A DNA stretch of 64,000 nt. It comes from Arthrobotrys musiformis. Its lineage: Eukaryota > Ascomycota > Orbiliomycetes > Orbiliales > Orbiliaceae. Both the position numbers and the translations under genes were made by a program. Below, one piece after another: positions 35,401-46,439 of the stretch. The notes under the pieces are model-generated. The model was not told the origin of the DNA and searched no databases. It saw only the letters and a program-made list of their open reading frames with translations. The DNA is taken from NCBI GenBank assembly GCA_036971715.1, contig JAVHJL010000011.1:1550001-1614000 (forward strand). The letters run 5' to 3'. Position 1 is the first letter of the stretch. The number at the start of each line of letters is the position of its first letter.

Positions 35401-36155
35401 AGGATACCGTGCTATAAACACCAGGCGTTCTTGGCCTGGGGCTACCATTGAGGTCAAGCGGCTCATAAGTATGGGGGGAAGCTTGGGGCCTTCGCCAATC
35501 TGCTGTTGTCCTCGTAGCTGGGGTCCAGGGGCGCTCCTCATTTGTATGGCCTTGCGCGGCTGCCCAAGGGTGGGGAGATTGCGAAGTTGATGACGGAGGG
35601 TACGCCTGATTAGCTGTTTGACGGAGTGAAAACGGTGTCGATGTTCTAGAAGGGGACATCAAGCTTGGAGAAACCGGACGATACGACCGATGGGGCGCAG
35701 CGGGTCTGTGATTGGAAGGTATAAAGTTCGAGTCAGCAACAGATTCAACATAAGGTCGTCGATATTTCCCTAGGTTTCTAAGTAAACCCGGAGGGTATGA
35801 AGCCTCGATGTGGATCTCCATATTGGCTGAAGGATAGCTCTATAATTTTGATACTTGGGCGGCGATTGCAACTTTGCAAAAAAGTGTTCAAAGTCGCATC
35901 CAAAATAGTCATGGTCATGCTTCAAGCCTTTAAGATTTCCAGAGTATCGGGATATTTTGACGGACATGGATAGTCGACATCTACTTACGGTTTATAGGAC
36001 GACGGTTCCTCAAACTGTTGTGCCATCATTCTGACACTGCCTGACGAAGGTTGCCCAGTAACTCTTCGGGATTGATATTGAGAATTGTAGCCATCTTGAG
36101 GCTGCCGGCTACTCCCACCGTAGTCATATCCCGGTGGAGGGCCTTGGTTGTCCAT
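32450..36155 (-). CDS. Chitin synthase, class I/II (division 1)
   Basis: The enzyme polymerises UDP-GlcNAc into chitin at the plasma membrane. Six exons (35989–36155, 33889–35705, 33645–33829, 33421–33587, 32734–33356, 32450–32664) encode 1057 aa. The N-terminal third is disordered: Pro/Ser-rich, then an Asp/Glu-rich patch, then basic RRRKAQKSQKQ. The CHS1-type catalytic region includes CVTMYNEDE, CIVADGRKKIHPR, LNSHRWFFNA, LLDVGTRPG, AGACGEIKAM, YLAEDRIL and the QRRRW product-binding motif. About seven TM segments follow, with NRPQG between them. The large intracellular N-terminus and absence of a myosin domain point to class I or II; the length leans toward class II. Intron 1 contains an in-frame ATG at 35821 that reads into exon 2, giving a possible alternative N-terminus. 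Confidence 0.93.
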
Positions 36156-37369
36156 GGCAGCAGCAATGGAAAGATTGCGATGGTCAAATTGGATTTTGTT
36201 CTCGATTTTAAGGTCTGTTTGTCGAGCTGGAGGACCAAGAAGGATGACCGGCTATCTGTTGCCTGTCCTTGTTCCCTATAGGTTGAGCTCTCGTGAGCTC
36301 CGCGTATGCACGCTGCTTGGGAATGGGCGAAATGAGGTGGGATTTTTGGATGACGAGGGGGGAATGCAAAGGGTAATCTGTAGCGCAGGAGAAGACAGAC
36401 GTCAACCCGGATATGGGCAAGTAAGTACTCGAGCGAGGAGGGTTTGATCTTGAGGGAGGTGAAAAGGGAATGATGAGAAGGGAGGTGTTGAAGTTATGTG
36501 TATGTATGTCTGTATGTACGTAGGTAGATTAGATCTGAAGTAATACCATCTCGGACGAAGTTGGCAAGCTACGTATTAAGTATCTGCGTCTATCCGGACC
36601 GGCCAAACAAGGCATAGTAATTGCATTACCACTCCCATTGCTTGAACAACAGCAGCCAGATCGAGTCGCTTCAGAGCTGACGACCCCTCGCCGTGTTTAC
36701 TTGTCCCAGCTGCCCCAGTTTCCCAAGCAACACGGCTGCAACGTGGGCACGGTGGTCACCATTGGTTCAGCCTCGAGGGCGCCTAGGGCGTGTTTGATTG
36801 CCGGTAGTGTTGTGTCGCAGGGACATAAGTTGCCATAGTAACACAAACACATCTACACATACCCCAATTCGGCATATGTACTGCCACATGCGCCACATGC
36901 GCCAGCCCCTCGTCGCGTGTGGCTGATGGATTTTCGGCTCGGCTGTCGCCCGCGTGCGATCATGCGACAGCGCAGCTGCAGTTAAGCCCGCTTGCACTTT
37001 GATGCGAATGCTAATTCCCACCGATCCGACCGATCCATTCGAATTTACCCTGCTCAACCGTGCATATTTAAACACTTAACCTCTGAAAGTTCTTACGTAC
37101 TCCTGGCCTATTTATACCGAACGTATCCTCTGCCGCGCTGCTGCATACATATATATCACCGGGACCTCGATGTCTTCATGAATTCAGTCCTTCTACGGAT
37201 ATTTCACCATCGAGATTGGGAGTATTGATACAGATACGGGTTTCTCACTGGGATTTTATTATTATTATTTTATTATTTTTTTGCAACTCTAGGGTTCGAC
37301 TTTTTTTGAGGGTTGAATCGGATCCACTTCTTAAGCATATCGACGTCACCACATTCGCGGAGAACTAAA
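36156..37369. other. Divergent promoter region chitin synthase / MTFP1
   Basis: This 1.2-kb region between divergent genes includes the GTATGTATGT-type repeat at 36498–36522, and C-rich and pyrimidine-rich stretches before MTFP1. No gene seen. Confidence 0.55.
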
Positions 37370-38395
37370 ATGTCGGAAAGGTCGCAAACTCCCACTGGTA
37401 CAAGTGGCCCAGAAAATTTGATAGATCGAATCGCCGACGGGGAGTAAGTCATACCACCCTTCCCGCCATGGTATACTATCGATATCGCCCTTGTTTCGAT
37501 TTCTTGACGTAGGATGTTCACAGGTATTGACTACATGCTATTCATGTATATATAGTGCACCAGAATCCACAGACACCAAGGTCAGATATGCAGCTTATGC
37601 TATCCGATTAAGAACAATTCTTGCCAGTGCGCATCGCTATGTCGCCTATACGTTAGTTCTACTCCGAAACCATGCGGAAATCATATACTGTGAATTTTCA
37701 CCAATAGAACAACTCACGTCCGCTGTCACTGCATAGTTCTGACATCGGTGAATCATTCCGCCCGGTCGCACACCCTTGGTTGGTCCGCTCCGCATACGGT
37801 GTTTCCTGGCTGTATATCACAGGTACGTGCTAATTCGCCGCTGGAATCTATGAACACTGCCTGCGCTTACAATAGTCTAACACTGATTTAGGCGATGTTG
37901 CACACGAATCATACAAAGCGTATCTCAGGAACCAAGAATTTCTTCATAAACCGCCCTCGAACCTAAAACCAAACTCTCTGGAGTCATTTTCGATAGGGAA
38001 ACCCGCCGGCAGTCCCGTTGAGGTCCCCCTCAAGGATGATTATCGTGTGGTTGGTGTCCAAAGAGCCATATTCCAGTCGGTCAGTACAAGTAGTGGGAAA
38101 ATCCAAGGGAAGCTAAGTTGGTACTGATTATTTATACAACCTCAAGGTCGCTTCGATGCTTTTCCCTGCCCTTACCATCCACTCTGTTGTAAAATACAGT
38201 GGGAAAGCTATGAAGGACGTGAAAAATGCCCGGCTTCGAACATGGGGCCCTATTGGGCTCGGGTTAGCTGTTGTTCCAGCTTTACCCTACATCTTCGACG
38301 AGCCTATCGAGCACGCTGTCGAGTGGGCTTTCGAGAAGGGGATCGAGGCCTACGAAAAGAAAGAAACTAAGGGATCGAAGGAAAAAGAACTTTAA
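37370..38395 (+). CDS. MTFP1: Mitochondrial fission process protein 1 (MTP18 family)
   Basis: MTFP1/MTP18 is an inner-membrane protein whose animal members promote mitochondrial fission; the fungal role is less clear. Five exons (37370–37443, 37556–37651, 37737–37822, 37892–38079, 38147–38395) encode 230 aa. Visible family blocks are RYAAYAIRLRTILASAHRYVAYTSDIGES (spanning two junctions) with GESFRPVAHPWLVRSAYGVS, then YITGDVAHESYKAY, and after a variable loop VQRAIFQSVASMLFPALTIH, HSVVKYSG and LPYIFDEPIEHAVEWAFEKG. The first block and SVASM…FTIHS-like segment are the MTP18 signature. The start is the first ATG, in a short soluble N-terminus. Confidence 0.92.
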
Positions 38396-39108
38396 GTACT
38401 AAATGTCGGAGACATAAGACCTTGCGGGCGCTGGCCCTTTGTAGAAGCAAACTCATCTAATCAGATGACATTGATAAACCAGCTCTTGGTAGACCGAACG
38501 CATCTCCTGTGTAAGCAAGCTTCTCCCCCCTCATACGTATATACATCATCCCGCCTCCTGCCTTCCTCCGTTCATACTCCCGTGAAACCCTGCCTTCGCC
38601 AACAGCTTTCTAGTTCATGTTATAATATTCTTTCTGCGTTCCGAGTTGAGGCGATTGAAGAATTGGGTAGTTGGGACCGCCTAGACTTATATATGAATAC
38701 CTACCTACTTACAGATCAACAGACCTCATAAGTTGATAGCAAAAGGAGGCCAAACGTGACATCTTTCCTTGGCGGCATTTTATTATGAAACTAAATCTAA
38801 CATTGTAACATGCGTATCCTCGTCATATTGCACATTTGAATTGCTAGTTACTTAATAGGTAGGTATGTGTATTGTATATTCCTGGAGATGCATATTTATA
38901 TTATTACCTAGGTAGTGCAGCGGTTTTGTGTTGGGCCGTGGTAACATTGCGGACAAGGCAAATGTAAAACTTCCGGCCCGATTTCTGACGACATCTCGAA
39001 AACTCCCATTAACCCGCAGTCCTCCAAAACACCCCGTCACAACCACCACCGAGCCCTCCGCAACCCCCAACCCGTTTCTACACGTCTCCTCTCCCACAAA
39101 CCTCCAAA
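38396..39108. other. Intergenic / ATP synthase subunit K promoter
   Basis: 3' flank of MTFP1 and upstream region of ATP19, with AT-rich DNA and TAGGTA-type repeats at 38855–38915. No gene is recognised. Confidence 0.55.
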
Positions 39109-39448
39109 ATGGTTGCATACTACACAATTGCCGGCAAGCAGGTCGGATCCCATATCGTATGTGCAATGCCCATCCCTCGTTCTGCGAATAACCGCGCATT
39201 GCACCAACCCCCACCACCTGTGCACATTCTAGCTAGCAAATACTTTGATTGCACCTTCTAACGATTTTTTACTCTCCTAGTTGTCGATTGCTACCCTAAG
39301 CACCGTTTTCGGACTCTCCTACCTCTCAATGGGTGGCAGCAAGAAGCCGCAGACCACACCCCCAATCCAGGCGACAAGCAAGGACGAAGAGACCTTCATT
39401 CAGAACTTCCTCAAGGAGGCAGAAGCCGAGGGAAAGGCGAAGCATTGA
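39109..39448 (+). CDS. ATP19: Mitochondrial ATP synthase subunit K
   Basis: Subunit K (Atp19) is a small inner-membrane accessory subunit of fungal F1Fo-ATP synthase, associated with the dimeric complex. Two exons (39109–39156, 39281–39448) encode 71 aa. The sequence opens MVAYYTIAGKQVGSH, continues with a single hydrophobic segment LSIATLSTVFGLSYLSMGG, then PPIQATSKDEETFIQNFLKE. It is close to the fungal subunit K family in length and motif order. It is too small to be found reliably without the splice, since the ORFs are short and the second exon lacks its own start. Confidence 0.93.
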
Positions 39449-39957
39449 TTTTATTGTTTTATCTCTTTTTTGTTCAAAAACCAAAAGGGTGGATACAATG
39501 CCTGTATATATTTCCCATATAGACCTGTCCGAATTGTAGCCTCGAATCCAAGCGTTTTTATTGAAGCGGCGCAGAGGAGTTGCAGGAGGAATTGAGAACT
39601 ACATGAAAGCGCTTGGATTTTGAGGCTATACAGAAAATGTTCAAAATGCATCTCTTGCCTGATCCGCTAGAATATTGGTATCACATGGATAAAAAGTCGC
39701 CGGTCTAATTTTAAAACCGTTCTTCTAATCTCTCTGATTATAAATTCCTTGCTTTTAAGTCTGTTAGGTCTTACAGTTCTGAGAACCTCGGATACGATCT
39801 AGACCGCCCTCCAACATCAAAACGGCTGCGCACTGTATACAGACTTCCAAGTATTTAAGGACCGGTAATACTCCCCGGAGGAATCAGAAAAACATCACAA
39901 TCCTCCCGGAAAACAAACCTTTCTATAACCCCTTCAACCAAATTACAAAAGGCAAAA
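39449..39957. other. Intergenic
   Basis: 3' flank of ATP19 and promoter of the CoA-binding protein gene, with a TATTTAAGG element near 39852 that could be a TATA variant about 105 bp before the start codon. No gene seen. Confidence 0.5.
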
Positions 39958-40488
39958 ATGGAGGCCGCTATTAAAACCTTCTTCTCTTCGCCACGTTTTG
40001 CGGTTGTCGGTGCTTCAACGGATACCGGGAAATACGGTTACAAAGGTGCGATATATTGGAAAGCCCTTCGATGCACATTTGAAGTTATGGTATCGGGAAG
40101 AAAGAATAGAGTACGAGGGACTAACGTATGACTAACTATGCGCCTAAAAGTATTCTCCTGGTACGTTTCACACGGCCTACCTGTCACCGGGGTCAACCCA
40201 AAGGCACCAGTTATTCTTGAGCAACAGACAGTCTCCAGCTTAGATAGTCTTGAAGCGCCATCTGAAACATCAGTTTCGATCATTACCCCACCAGCCATCA
40301 CACTAAAGACTCTTGAGAAGGCTAAGGAGCTCGGAATCAAAATCGTTTGGTGCCAACCCGGCTCCGAGTCCGATGACGTTCTCAAATATGCAAGGGAAAA
40401 TGGCATTACATGCATTGCCAACGGAGCCTGTGTTCTCGTCGATGGAGAAAGCGGATTGAGGAATGCTGGAAGGGACTGGAAGTTATGA
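39958..40488 (+). CDS. CoA-binding domain (Rossmann fold) protein, YccU-like
   Basis: This is a small single-domain protein of the CoA_binding_2 family, found in bacteria and fungi, usually without known function. Two exons (39958–40045, 40151–40488) encode 141 aa. The Rossmann glycine motif is FAVVGASTDTGKYG near the N-terminus; then SWYVSHGLPVTGVNPKAP, SIITPPAITLKTLEKA, KIVWCQPGSESDDVL and the family-typical ENGITCIANGACVLVDGE. The order of beta–alpha units and the proline-containing VNPK and TPP motifs match the family. Binding of CoA itself is inferred from family name, not shown. Confidence 0.9.
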
Positions 40489-40851
40489 ACATCCGCTTCT
40501 CGGACTTTGTGTATCCTCGCTGATGGATGATGCGGCGGAATAGGAATCATGGCCGTTCTTTACATATGAGTATGTCAGAACGGGCAAGTTGCCCTCAGCG
40601 ATAAATAAATTACATGATATATCATAGTACTGAAAACCTATGCACCCGAACTTGATACGTGGTCTTGTTATTATTTCTCTAATATTAGTACATTACATAC
40701 ATATATACATGCGGTACACCGACCGCGAAGCTCGGCCATGTCGTTGGCGGCGTCAAGATCCCATTTCTTTAGTAGATATGGATTCGAGACTGGATAGATA
40801 TAATCATTCACTGCACCGAAAGTCAACCCTCATTATTTTAAGCGCGAGCCA
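40489..40851. other. Intergenic, convergent 3' ends
   Basis: AT-rich 3' flanks; TACATACATATATACATGC repeats near 40690–40715. No gene seen. Confidence 0.55.
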
Positions 40852-42144
40852 TTAGTCCATTCGGCCCTTTGCAACTTTTGAGCGCTGTACTGCGGAGAGA
40901 AGTTCTGTTGCAGCTGTTGATTCCGGTTGTATGGAAAGCAATTTGGCCCCGACACCGAAAACATATGCACTTAGAACGATAGATGAGACCGCAAGGCCTA
41001 TCTTTTTGAAACTTGATTTCCCGGCAGAATGGTCTGATGAGGTTTCGGAATGAGATTTTCCCTTTGTTAGTTTGGTTCTTGAGGACTCTAAAGCAGCAAC
41101 ATCCTCGGGCGATAGAGGTTCTTCATCTGGCAGCGCCCCACGCCGTCGATCATAGTATCGGAGAGAGGCTATGAGGTCTGCTGGCGAAAGCTCGGATTTC
41201 TTTCCAGAATCCTTGATTGGCACAATATATTCCATGTTCTCGGCGCTCGTTTGCAAAGCTGGCTCTGGTTTCTTTTCGGAGGGAAATTCAAGGTCTTTGT
41301 CCATAAAAGTCTTAGGGGACCAACCTAGAACCTCGGCGTCGTTTTGAGAATCGGTAGCATGGATATCAGGAACGACCTTTTGTGAGGTTGTTTCGTCTAT
41401 ATTTATGGCCCTTGCACTTCCGGGGCCATGTTGGCTACTGGTCCCGGGGGTTGAGGCCGCCTCGAGTGTGCTTGGAGCTATCTCAGGGTTGGTCGCACCA
41501 AATGACGTACTGGTGTTAATTTCATCATGAACAACGGCTGCCTCTGATTTTGGTAAAGTAGAGGGATCCAATTCCGGCTGTTGTTCAAAAGCCGCCCTCA
41601 GAGGAGCATTGGACGTAGCTGTACCCGTACAAGGTTTGACTGAAGCGTCAGTCTGTGCAGGCATTTTTACTGCTACCGGCCGGTTAGACCTAACAACTCG
41701 ATGTGTGTACGGCTTGCTCATGATATCCAGGGCCCGGAAAAGGGACTTGTGGATGGAGTTCGCTTTCTGAGCTGCATTGCGGGTGTTATATGCCCAGTCG
41801 CTACGCCGTACTTTGTACAGGTTCTGATGTGGCTTGCCAGAAGTTGCGTGGAACCAATCGTTGATTACCGTTTTGTGATTCTGAGTCCACTGGTGGTGAA
41901 TCGTTTTACTTTCAGCCCATGGATGGGATCTGAAAATGTGATCCCAATTCGATTTCCTGGGATAATTGACGATCTGGGCTACCGGTTGGGCCCACGATCG
42001 ATTGGGCGAAGTAGGTGGGATGTAACACTGCTGCGAACCCGAACGATGATGCACAAAGAATACCAAAGATCTTCGTGAGCTAGGTCTCGAGATATGCCTG
42101 TGGACAGGGCGCGAAGCAGCTATTGATGCCCGGTAGGTTGCCAT
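40852..42144 (-). CDS. Uncharacterised probable mitochondrial single-pass membrane protein
   Basis: No family was recognised. This 430-aa single-exon ORF starts with an Arg/Ser/His-rich, acid-free segment (MATYRASIAASRPVHRHISR) that looks like a mitochondrial presequence. A Trp/His-rich region (about 70–135) with repeated W-containing motifs (DWAYNTRNAAQKANSIHKSL, NDWFHATSGKPH) follows, then a long low-complexity Ser/Thr/Pro/Glu middle. A conserved-looking SPADLIASLRYYDRRRG element sits near 325, then a TM helix near 385–407 (KIGLAVSSIVLSAYVFGVGAK) and a short tail. The layout suggests a protein anchored by its C-terminal helix, perhaps in the mitochondrial inner membrane. Function unknown; that it is a real gene is supported by length, ATG context and absence of a better opposite-strand ORF. 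Confidence 0.7.
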   Translation of the reverse strand: MATYRASIAASRPVHRHISRPSSRRSLVFFVHHRSGSQQCYIPPTSPNRSWAQPVAQIVNYPRKSNWDHIFRSHPWAESKTIHHQWTQNHKTVINDWFHATSGKPHQNLYKVRRSDWAYNTRNAAQKANSIHKSLFRALDIMSKPYTHRVVRSNRPVAVKMPAQTDASVKPCTGTATSNAPLRAAFEQQPELDPSTLPKSEAAVVHDEINTSTSFGATNPEIAPSTLEAASTPGTSSQHGPGSARAINIDETTSQKVVPDIHATDSQNDAEVLGWSPKTFMDKDLEFPSEKKPEPALQTSAENMEYIVPIKDSGKKSELSPADLIASLRYYDRRRGALPDEEPLSPEDVAALESSRTKLTKGKSHSETSSDHSAGKSSFKKIGLAVSSIVLSAYVFGVGAKLLSIQPESTAATELLSAVQRSKVAKGRMD

Positions 42145-45034
42145 GGTTGATGGAAGCTGGCGTCACTCAAGACGCCAGGCTATCCGTTAAGTTTGTAGAG
42201 GGTGTGTTTACGTATACTATCGTGTCGTGAGGGGCGTCAGGTATATAATGGAAGTTACAAAGGACGAGAAGCAAGCCTGTGTCCGATAGCTTCCGGGAAT
42301 TCGAATATGCCCTTTTCCTGTCTCCCTTTCCTGGGTTTCTTTCCTTTCTAGCGAAGGTATAGAGGGGGGTTTGCTTTTTGAAGCTTAAGGTTGCTGGCCT
42401 GCAACTTGATAGCTTAAAGGCTCGAAGTCTGGAGCTGTCAACTTCGGATTTGGCCTGCGATATGGGTCTAGTGCGGGGTGCAACGGATCCTGAGTTGTGG
42501 GAAACAACACAGGGAGACGTGTTTGCTGGTTGAGAAACTTCCAAAAGTGGATGACTCCAAGGTTGTTGCATGTGCAACACAAGGGCTGGTGGACTCGAGC
42601 TCGAGGCTAACTGGTCCCCATGTCCCAGCCCAACTTGGGTAGGGATGTACTCCAGACGCTGCAGGATTGATGTAGTAGGGATGTAGGTACAAGCAGGATT
42701 TTTGAATTCGAATTCTTTCTGTGTGGACATTATCCGTTGCAAGTACCAAGGAGTACCTAGGTCGGTACTTACATACTGATTTAGGTATGAAGAAGTCGAT
42801 TGAATACTAAGTACCTAGGTACATACCTACTAAGTATTTGTGAGGAGGCTGCTCAGCCTGTGTTCCGTTTTCTGTCTTTCTTTTTTTCGTCCTTGTTAGC
42901 CTACCCCACTCGCATTCTCTGTCGTACCCTGATTCGAAGCCTGTTGCATGCTGAATGTGCGCGCCATGCGGGAGAACCAACGTACTAATTATGTACTTAC
43001 TTAGGTAAGTACTTTGCTCATACCTAAGAACACATCCTACTTCTCACCTTTGAGATTAGATCGCCAAATAGTGGTGGTACCCATGTACGGGGCATCTGTA
43101 TATACATACATACATACGAACATATGTGTAGTAGTGTATTCGTATGTACGCACAAAGTACCTATGTATGTAGGTACTTATGTACATACATACCTCGCACT
43201 ACTGCATGTACCTCCAGAGATACAACATCGAAACAACTGTTTTTCGAGAAGGTGTGGGAAGCAACGAGTAGTTTCTTTTGTTGCGTCATATATATGGGTG
43301 GTGAGCTGGATCATGGGTGGGATCTGACACATAAGCGTGACAGAAAGGAAGGCGCAGGCCCCCAAAGTGCCAATTAGCAAGTACCGCATAGTACCCAAGA
43401 AGATACCCAAGAGGAAACTTCGGGTTCGGGAAGCGATCGGATTGGGTTTTTTCCTGGGGGGGATCACTATCGATGCATTGCATTGCCAAAATGTGCTAAA
43501 ATGCACACCCAAAAATGCAAAGATGGTGGTGAGCCAGTCAGAGTATCCGCCGTTCGACTGTAACCGGTCCACACTGGGTAAATCCAAGTTCTCCACCGCA
43601 GCGACGATGGATACATAGTCGGTGGAACTATCATTCGTTCTTACCTACACAGTAGTAGCTATGGTCAACGGCAGCTGCTGGGGACAAGGACCACACACTC
43701 TCCGAATATTCTCGATCACATTCATCGCATCTCCGCTTTTTTAGCCTTTCCAGCTTTCCCTCTCTTTTTTAGATTTTGCTTTCTCCAGTTCCTCTTCCTT
43801 TCGTATGTCGATATCTCCTATTCGCTTCGGTTCATTCATGCAAGCGCAAGCAAGCAAGTTCGTTTTGAGTCCTGTGTGTATCCCTTGACATTTTTTTATA
43901 TACATACCTATCCTTATCCTTATATTATATTACTCCTATCCTCACTTTTATTTATCTTGCAAGGCGAATGATTCCAGCGATATACTAGAATCAAAAGAAA
44001 GAAAGAAAATAATACATAAGATCAAGTCGAATATAAAATAAAACAAATAAAATCCAGCCAACCGGTTCTCGGGCGCATCAAGTGTTAGGCAGTTAAGTTG
44101 CTCCGTCGGCAGCGCTGTCCGTTGGACTGATTCCAAAGTGGCCTGGTCCGGTCTTCCTTCCCCTTTCCCACAGCAATTTTCATCGCCGCCGCAGCAGGTG
44201 TCGAAGGAACCCGTCGAGTCTCTCCACCCTCTCGCCACCTCGCCTTTTTCTTCTACTTCATCTTCTTCCCTTCCCTTCCCTTCCCTCTCCTTCCCCAGGC
44301 TAGGAAAGCGAGCCTGTCGCTGCCGCCCCAACAGTTTTCCCCTACCCAGACCGGGTTGTGCCATGATCTATATCTTATAAAACTTCAAGCATCCAGCTGC
44401 ACAATCGGTTCATGTACTCTTATTTTATTTCTGATTTGATCGATATTATCCCCAATTTCAAAGCACAGCTCAGAAAAATACAAATCGCCGACCAGCTCAT
44501 CCGTTCTGACCTGAGCTCAGCCACACAACAACAACCACAACACAAACTTAGTACAACACAGCGCTCCCAAACTGAGATCAAGCAGTTGCCACTAAGGTTC
44601 ACCAAGGTTACAGAGCACAGCACCCAAAACTCCCTCTTAACCTCCTTTCGTCGTCCTGGTCTCGGTCTCAGTCTCGGTTTCCATGCTAGACAGACACACA
44701 GCTGACGACTTCACCTCTTGACAACCTTTGCCTTTCACCTTCAATCTTCCATCTCCAACTGAAATCTCAACTTCAACCTTCCCCCCTTTTTTTTTATTTG
44801 TCTTCTTTCTTTCCTTCACATGCTGCTGTGAAGGCTATCTCACCTCTCTACAGACTACGCATAAGCAATCGTTTGACCTCTCGCTCTTACATACTTTCTC
44901 ACACACTCTCCATCTTGCTTCTCGTTTATCTACCATTATTCTTGACCCATCCCTATTAAATCTATCCCCAAGCCCGCCTGCTATCTTTCTCTCTTTTTTT
45001 TGTTTTCCGGATTTTGTTTTCCTAGCCTTGAAAT
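42145..45034. other. 2.9-kb repeat-rich divergent intergenic region
   Basis: Non-coding as far as can be seen. It holds GTAC-core repeats (42805–42839, 42991–43014, 43155–43194), TACATACATACATAC runs near 43103–43116, C/T-rich tracts at 44200–44300, and a poly-pyrimidine leader (44700–45034) ahead of the downstream gene. One weak coding candidate on the minus strand (42385–42582 region) is listed as a finding. Confidence 0.5.
42805..43194. repeat. Cluster of GTAC-core palindromic repeats
   Basis: At least three near-palindromes built from AAGTACCTAGGTAC, GTACTTACTTAGGTAAGTAC and TACCTATGTATGTAGGTA lie within 390 bp. They share units with the clusters near 6414, 51186 and 57326. Confidence 0.6.
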
Positions 45035-46439
45035 ATGGATTCTAGATATGGACGCCGAACCGAGAAGAAGTCTCACGGTCCACCACCTAAAATAATATCG
45101 TCAACGTACTCCGACGATTCCTATAGTCGTCGCAGTTACTATTCGGACCGAGAGTCAGGTGACTACTCAACTTCGACAGCATCCTACGAAGACGTCGATG
45201 AACGCCGGATGTATAGGAACGAGCCAAAGTATATCCCGGAGGTGAAACCATCGACACCTCCCCTGTTTGCTCACCTTTTCCCTTCGACCCGCCGTTTGAC
45301 AATAAAACATGACGACGATTTTGACGGCAATATGAATCTCCGGATCGATACCAACATGTCGCATTCCTCCGAGCCTCCTAGGTTTATTACTCTTTTCCAC
45401 ATGAAGATGAATAATTTGAAGAACCGCGATATGGTCCTCCGACGATATGGTCGAGACTGTGGCCGTGAAGTTGTCAACTTTCGCCGGAAATACGCTAAGC
45501 CAGCTTCGGGACGTCCAAAATTAGAACGATCTGGAAGCAAGCTAATGAGCTCTCTCATGGGCAAGAGCGACCCGAAGGATCGAACACTTTCACGCCAAGA
45601 CAGCGGGTATGAATCCGGAGAGGATGACGAGGAGGAGCTTTCCGATGTTGAACAGAAAGGGCATGCTTCTGCCGATACTACCAACCACGGCATCCCGACA
45701 AACACCACCATGCTCGAATTCTCGAATTATGCCCATGTCGACTTGAAGAGACGTGGTAGCAAGGGTAGCAAGCGATATGAATTCGAGTACTGGGGTAAAA
45801 GCTATGCCTGGAAACGCAAAATCACAGTTTACGGCCAAGAGGAGTCATGTTCCTATTTTCTGACCAATACCGCCACCAATAACATCATCGCTCATATCCG
45901 CCCCGACAACTTGTCTCCAAGCGAGGTCGCGGAGGAACAAGCCAAGGGAGGATTTGTCCCACCATCGACCATGTGGCTTTGCGACGACACGGATGATTCA
46001 GTCGTCGGTTCGATGTGTGACGTTGCTGAGTAAGTATAGCTTTAAGCCCTTTGCACTGGCCACTTCTTTATTTTTAGAAATCTCAATACTAACAAATTCA
46101 TGAAGTGTTGTGGTGGCAACCGGCATTTACGCACTTATCGATGATTCCATCAAAAGAAAGTTTTCCCGTCGTAAGAGAGTTGTGCAACTCGTCTTACCCA
46201 CAATGCGGGGGAACACGGTCAAAATGAATATGGAATACGTCGGCCCTAAACGACTTATCGATCAAGTTTTCAACCGGCCCGGAAACAATGCGCGAAAGAA
46301 TAGCGTTGCTTCAAGTGCATCCAGCAAAACTCCATCTCTCATTCGTACTGCAAGTTCTTCAACTACGACAGGGGCCCCTGCAGCTGAGCGGGCAGTAATC
46401 CGGCCTGCTGCTTTGCGTGCAGCTAGCACACGCGTTTAG
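45035..46439 (+). CDS. Conserved-looking uncharacterised protein with acidic linker
   Basis: No family was recognised. Two exons (45035–46029, 46106–46439) encode 442 aa. Features in order: Ser/Tyr/Arg-rich N-terminus (SSTYSDDSYSRRSYYSDRES), a folded-looking region beginning PPLFAHLFPSTRRL and LFHMKMNNLKNRDMVLRRYG, a Ser/acidic linker (SGYESGEDDEEELSDV), a second region FEYWGKSYAWKRKI followed by ESCSYFLTN and NIIAHIRPD, and after the intron VVVATGIYALIDDSIKRKFS and QLVLPTMRGN. The alternating strands in the second region recall tubby-C-like folds, but this is a guess. The tail is Ser/Ala-rich. No TM segment or signal peptide. A pyrimidine-rich leader of some 300 nt precedes the start. Confidence 0.75.

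Noticed and set aside
43177..43596. 139-codon minus-strand ORF
   Set aside because: It has some hydrophobic segments but overlaps the GTAC repeat cluster, with no homology signal and no supporting context.
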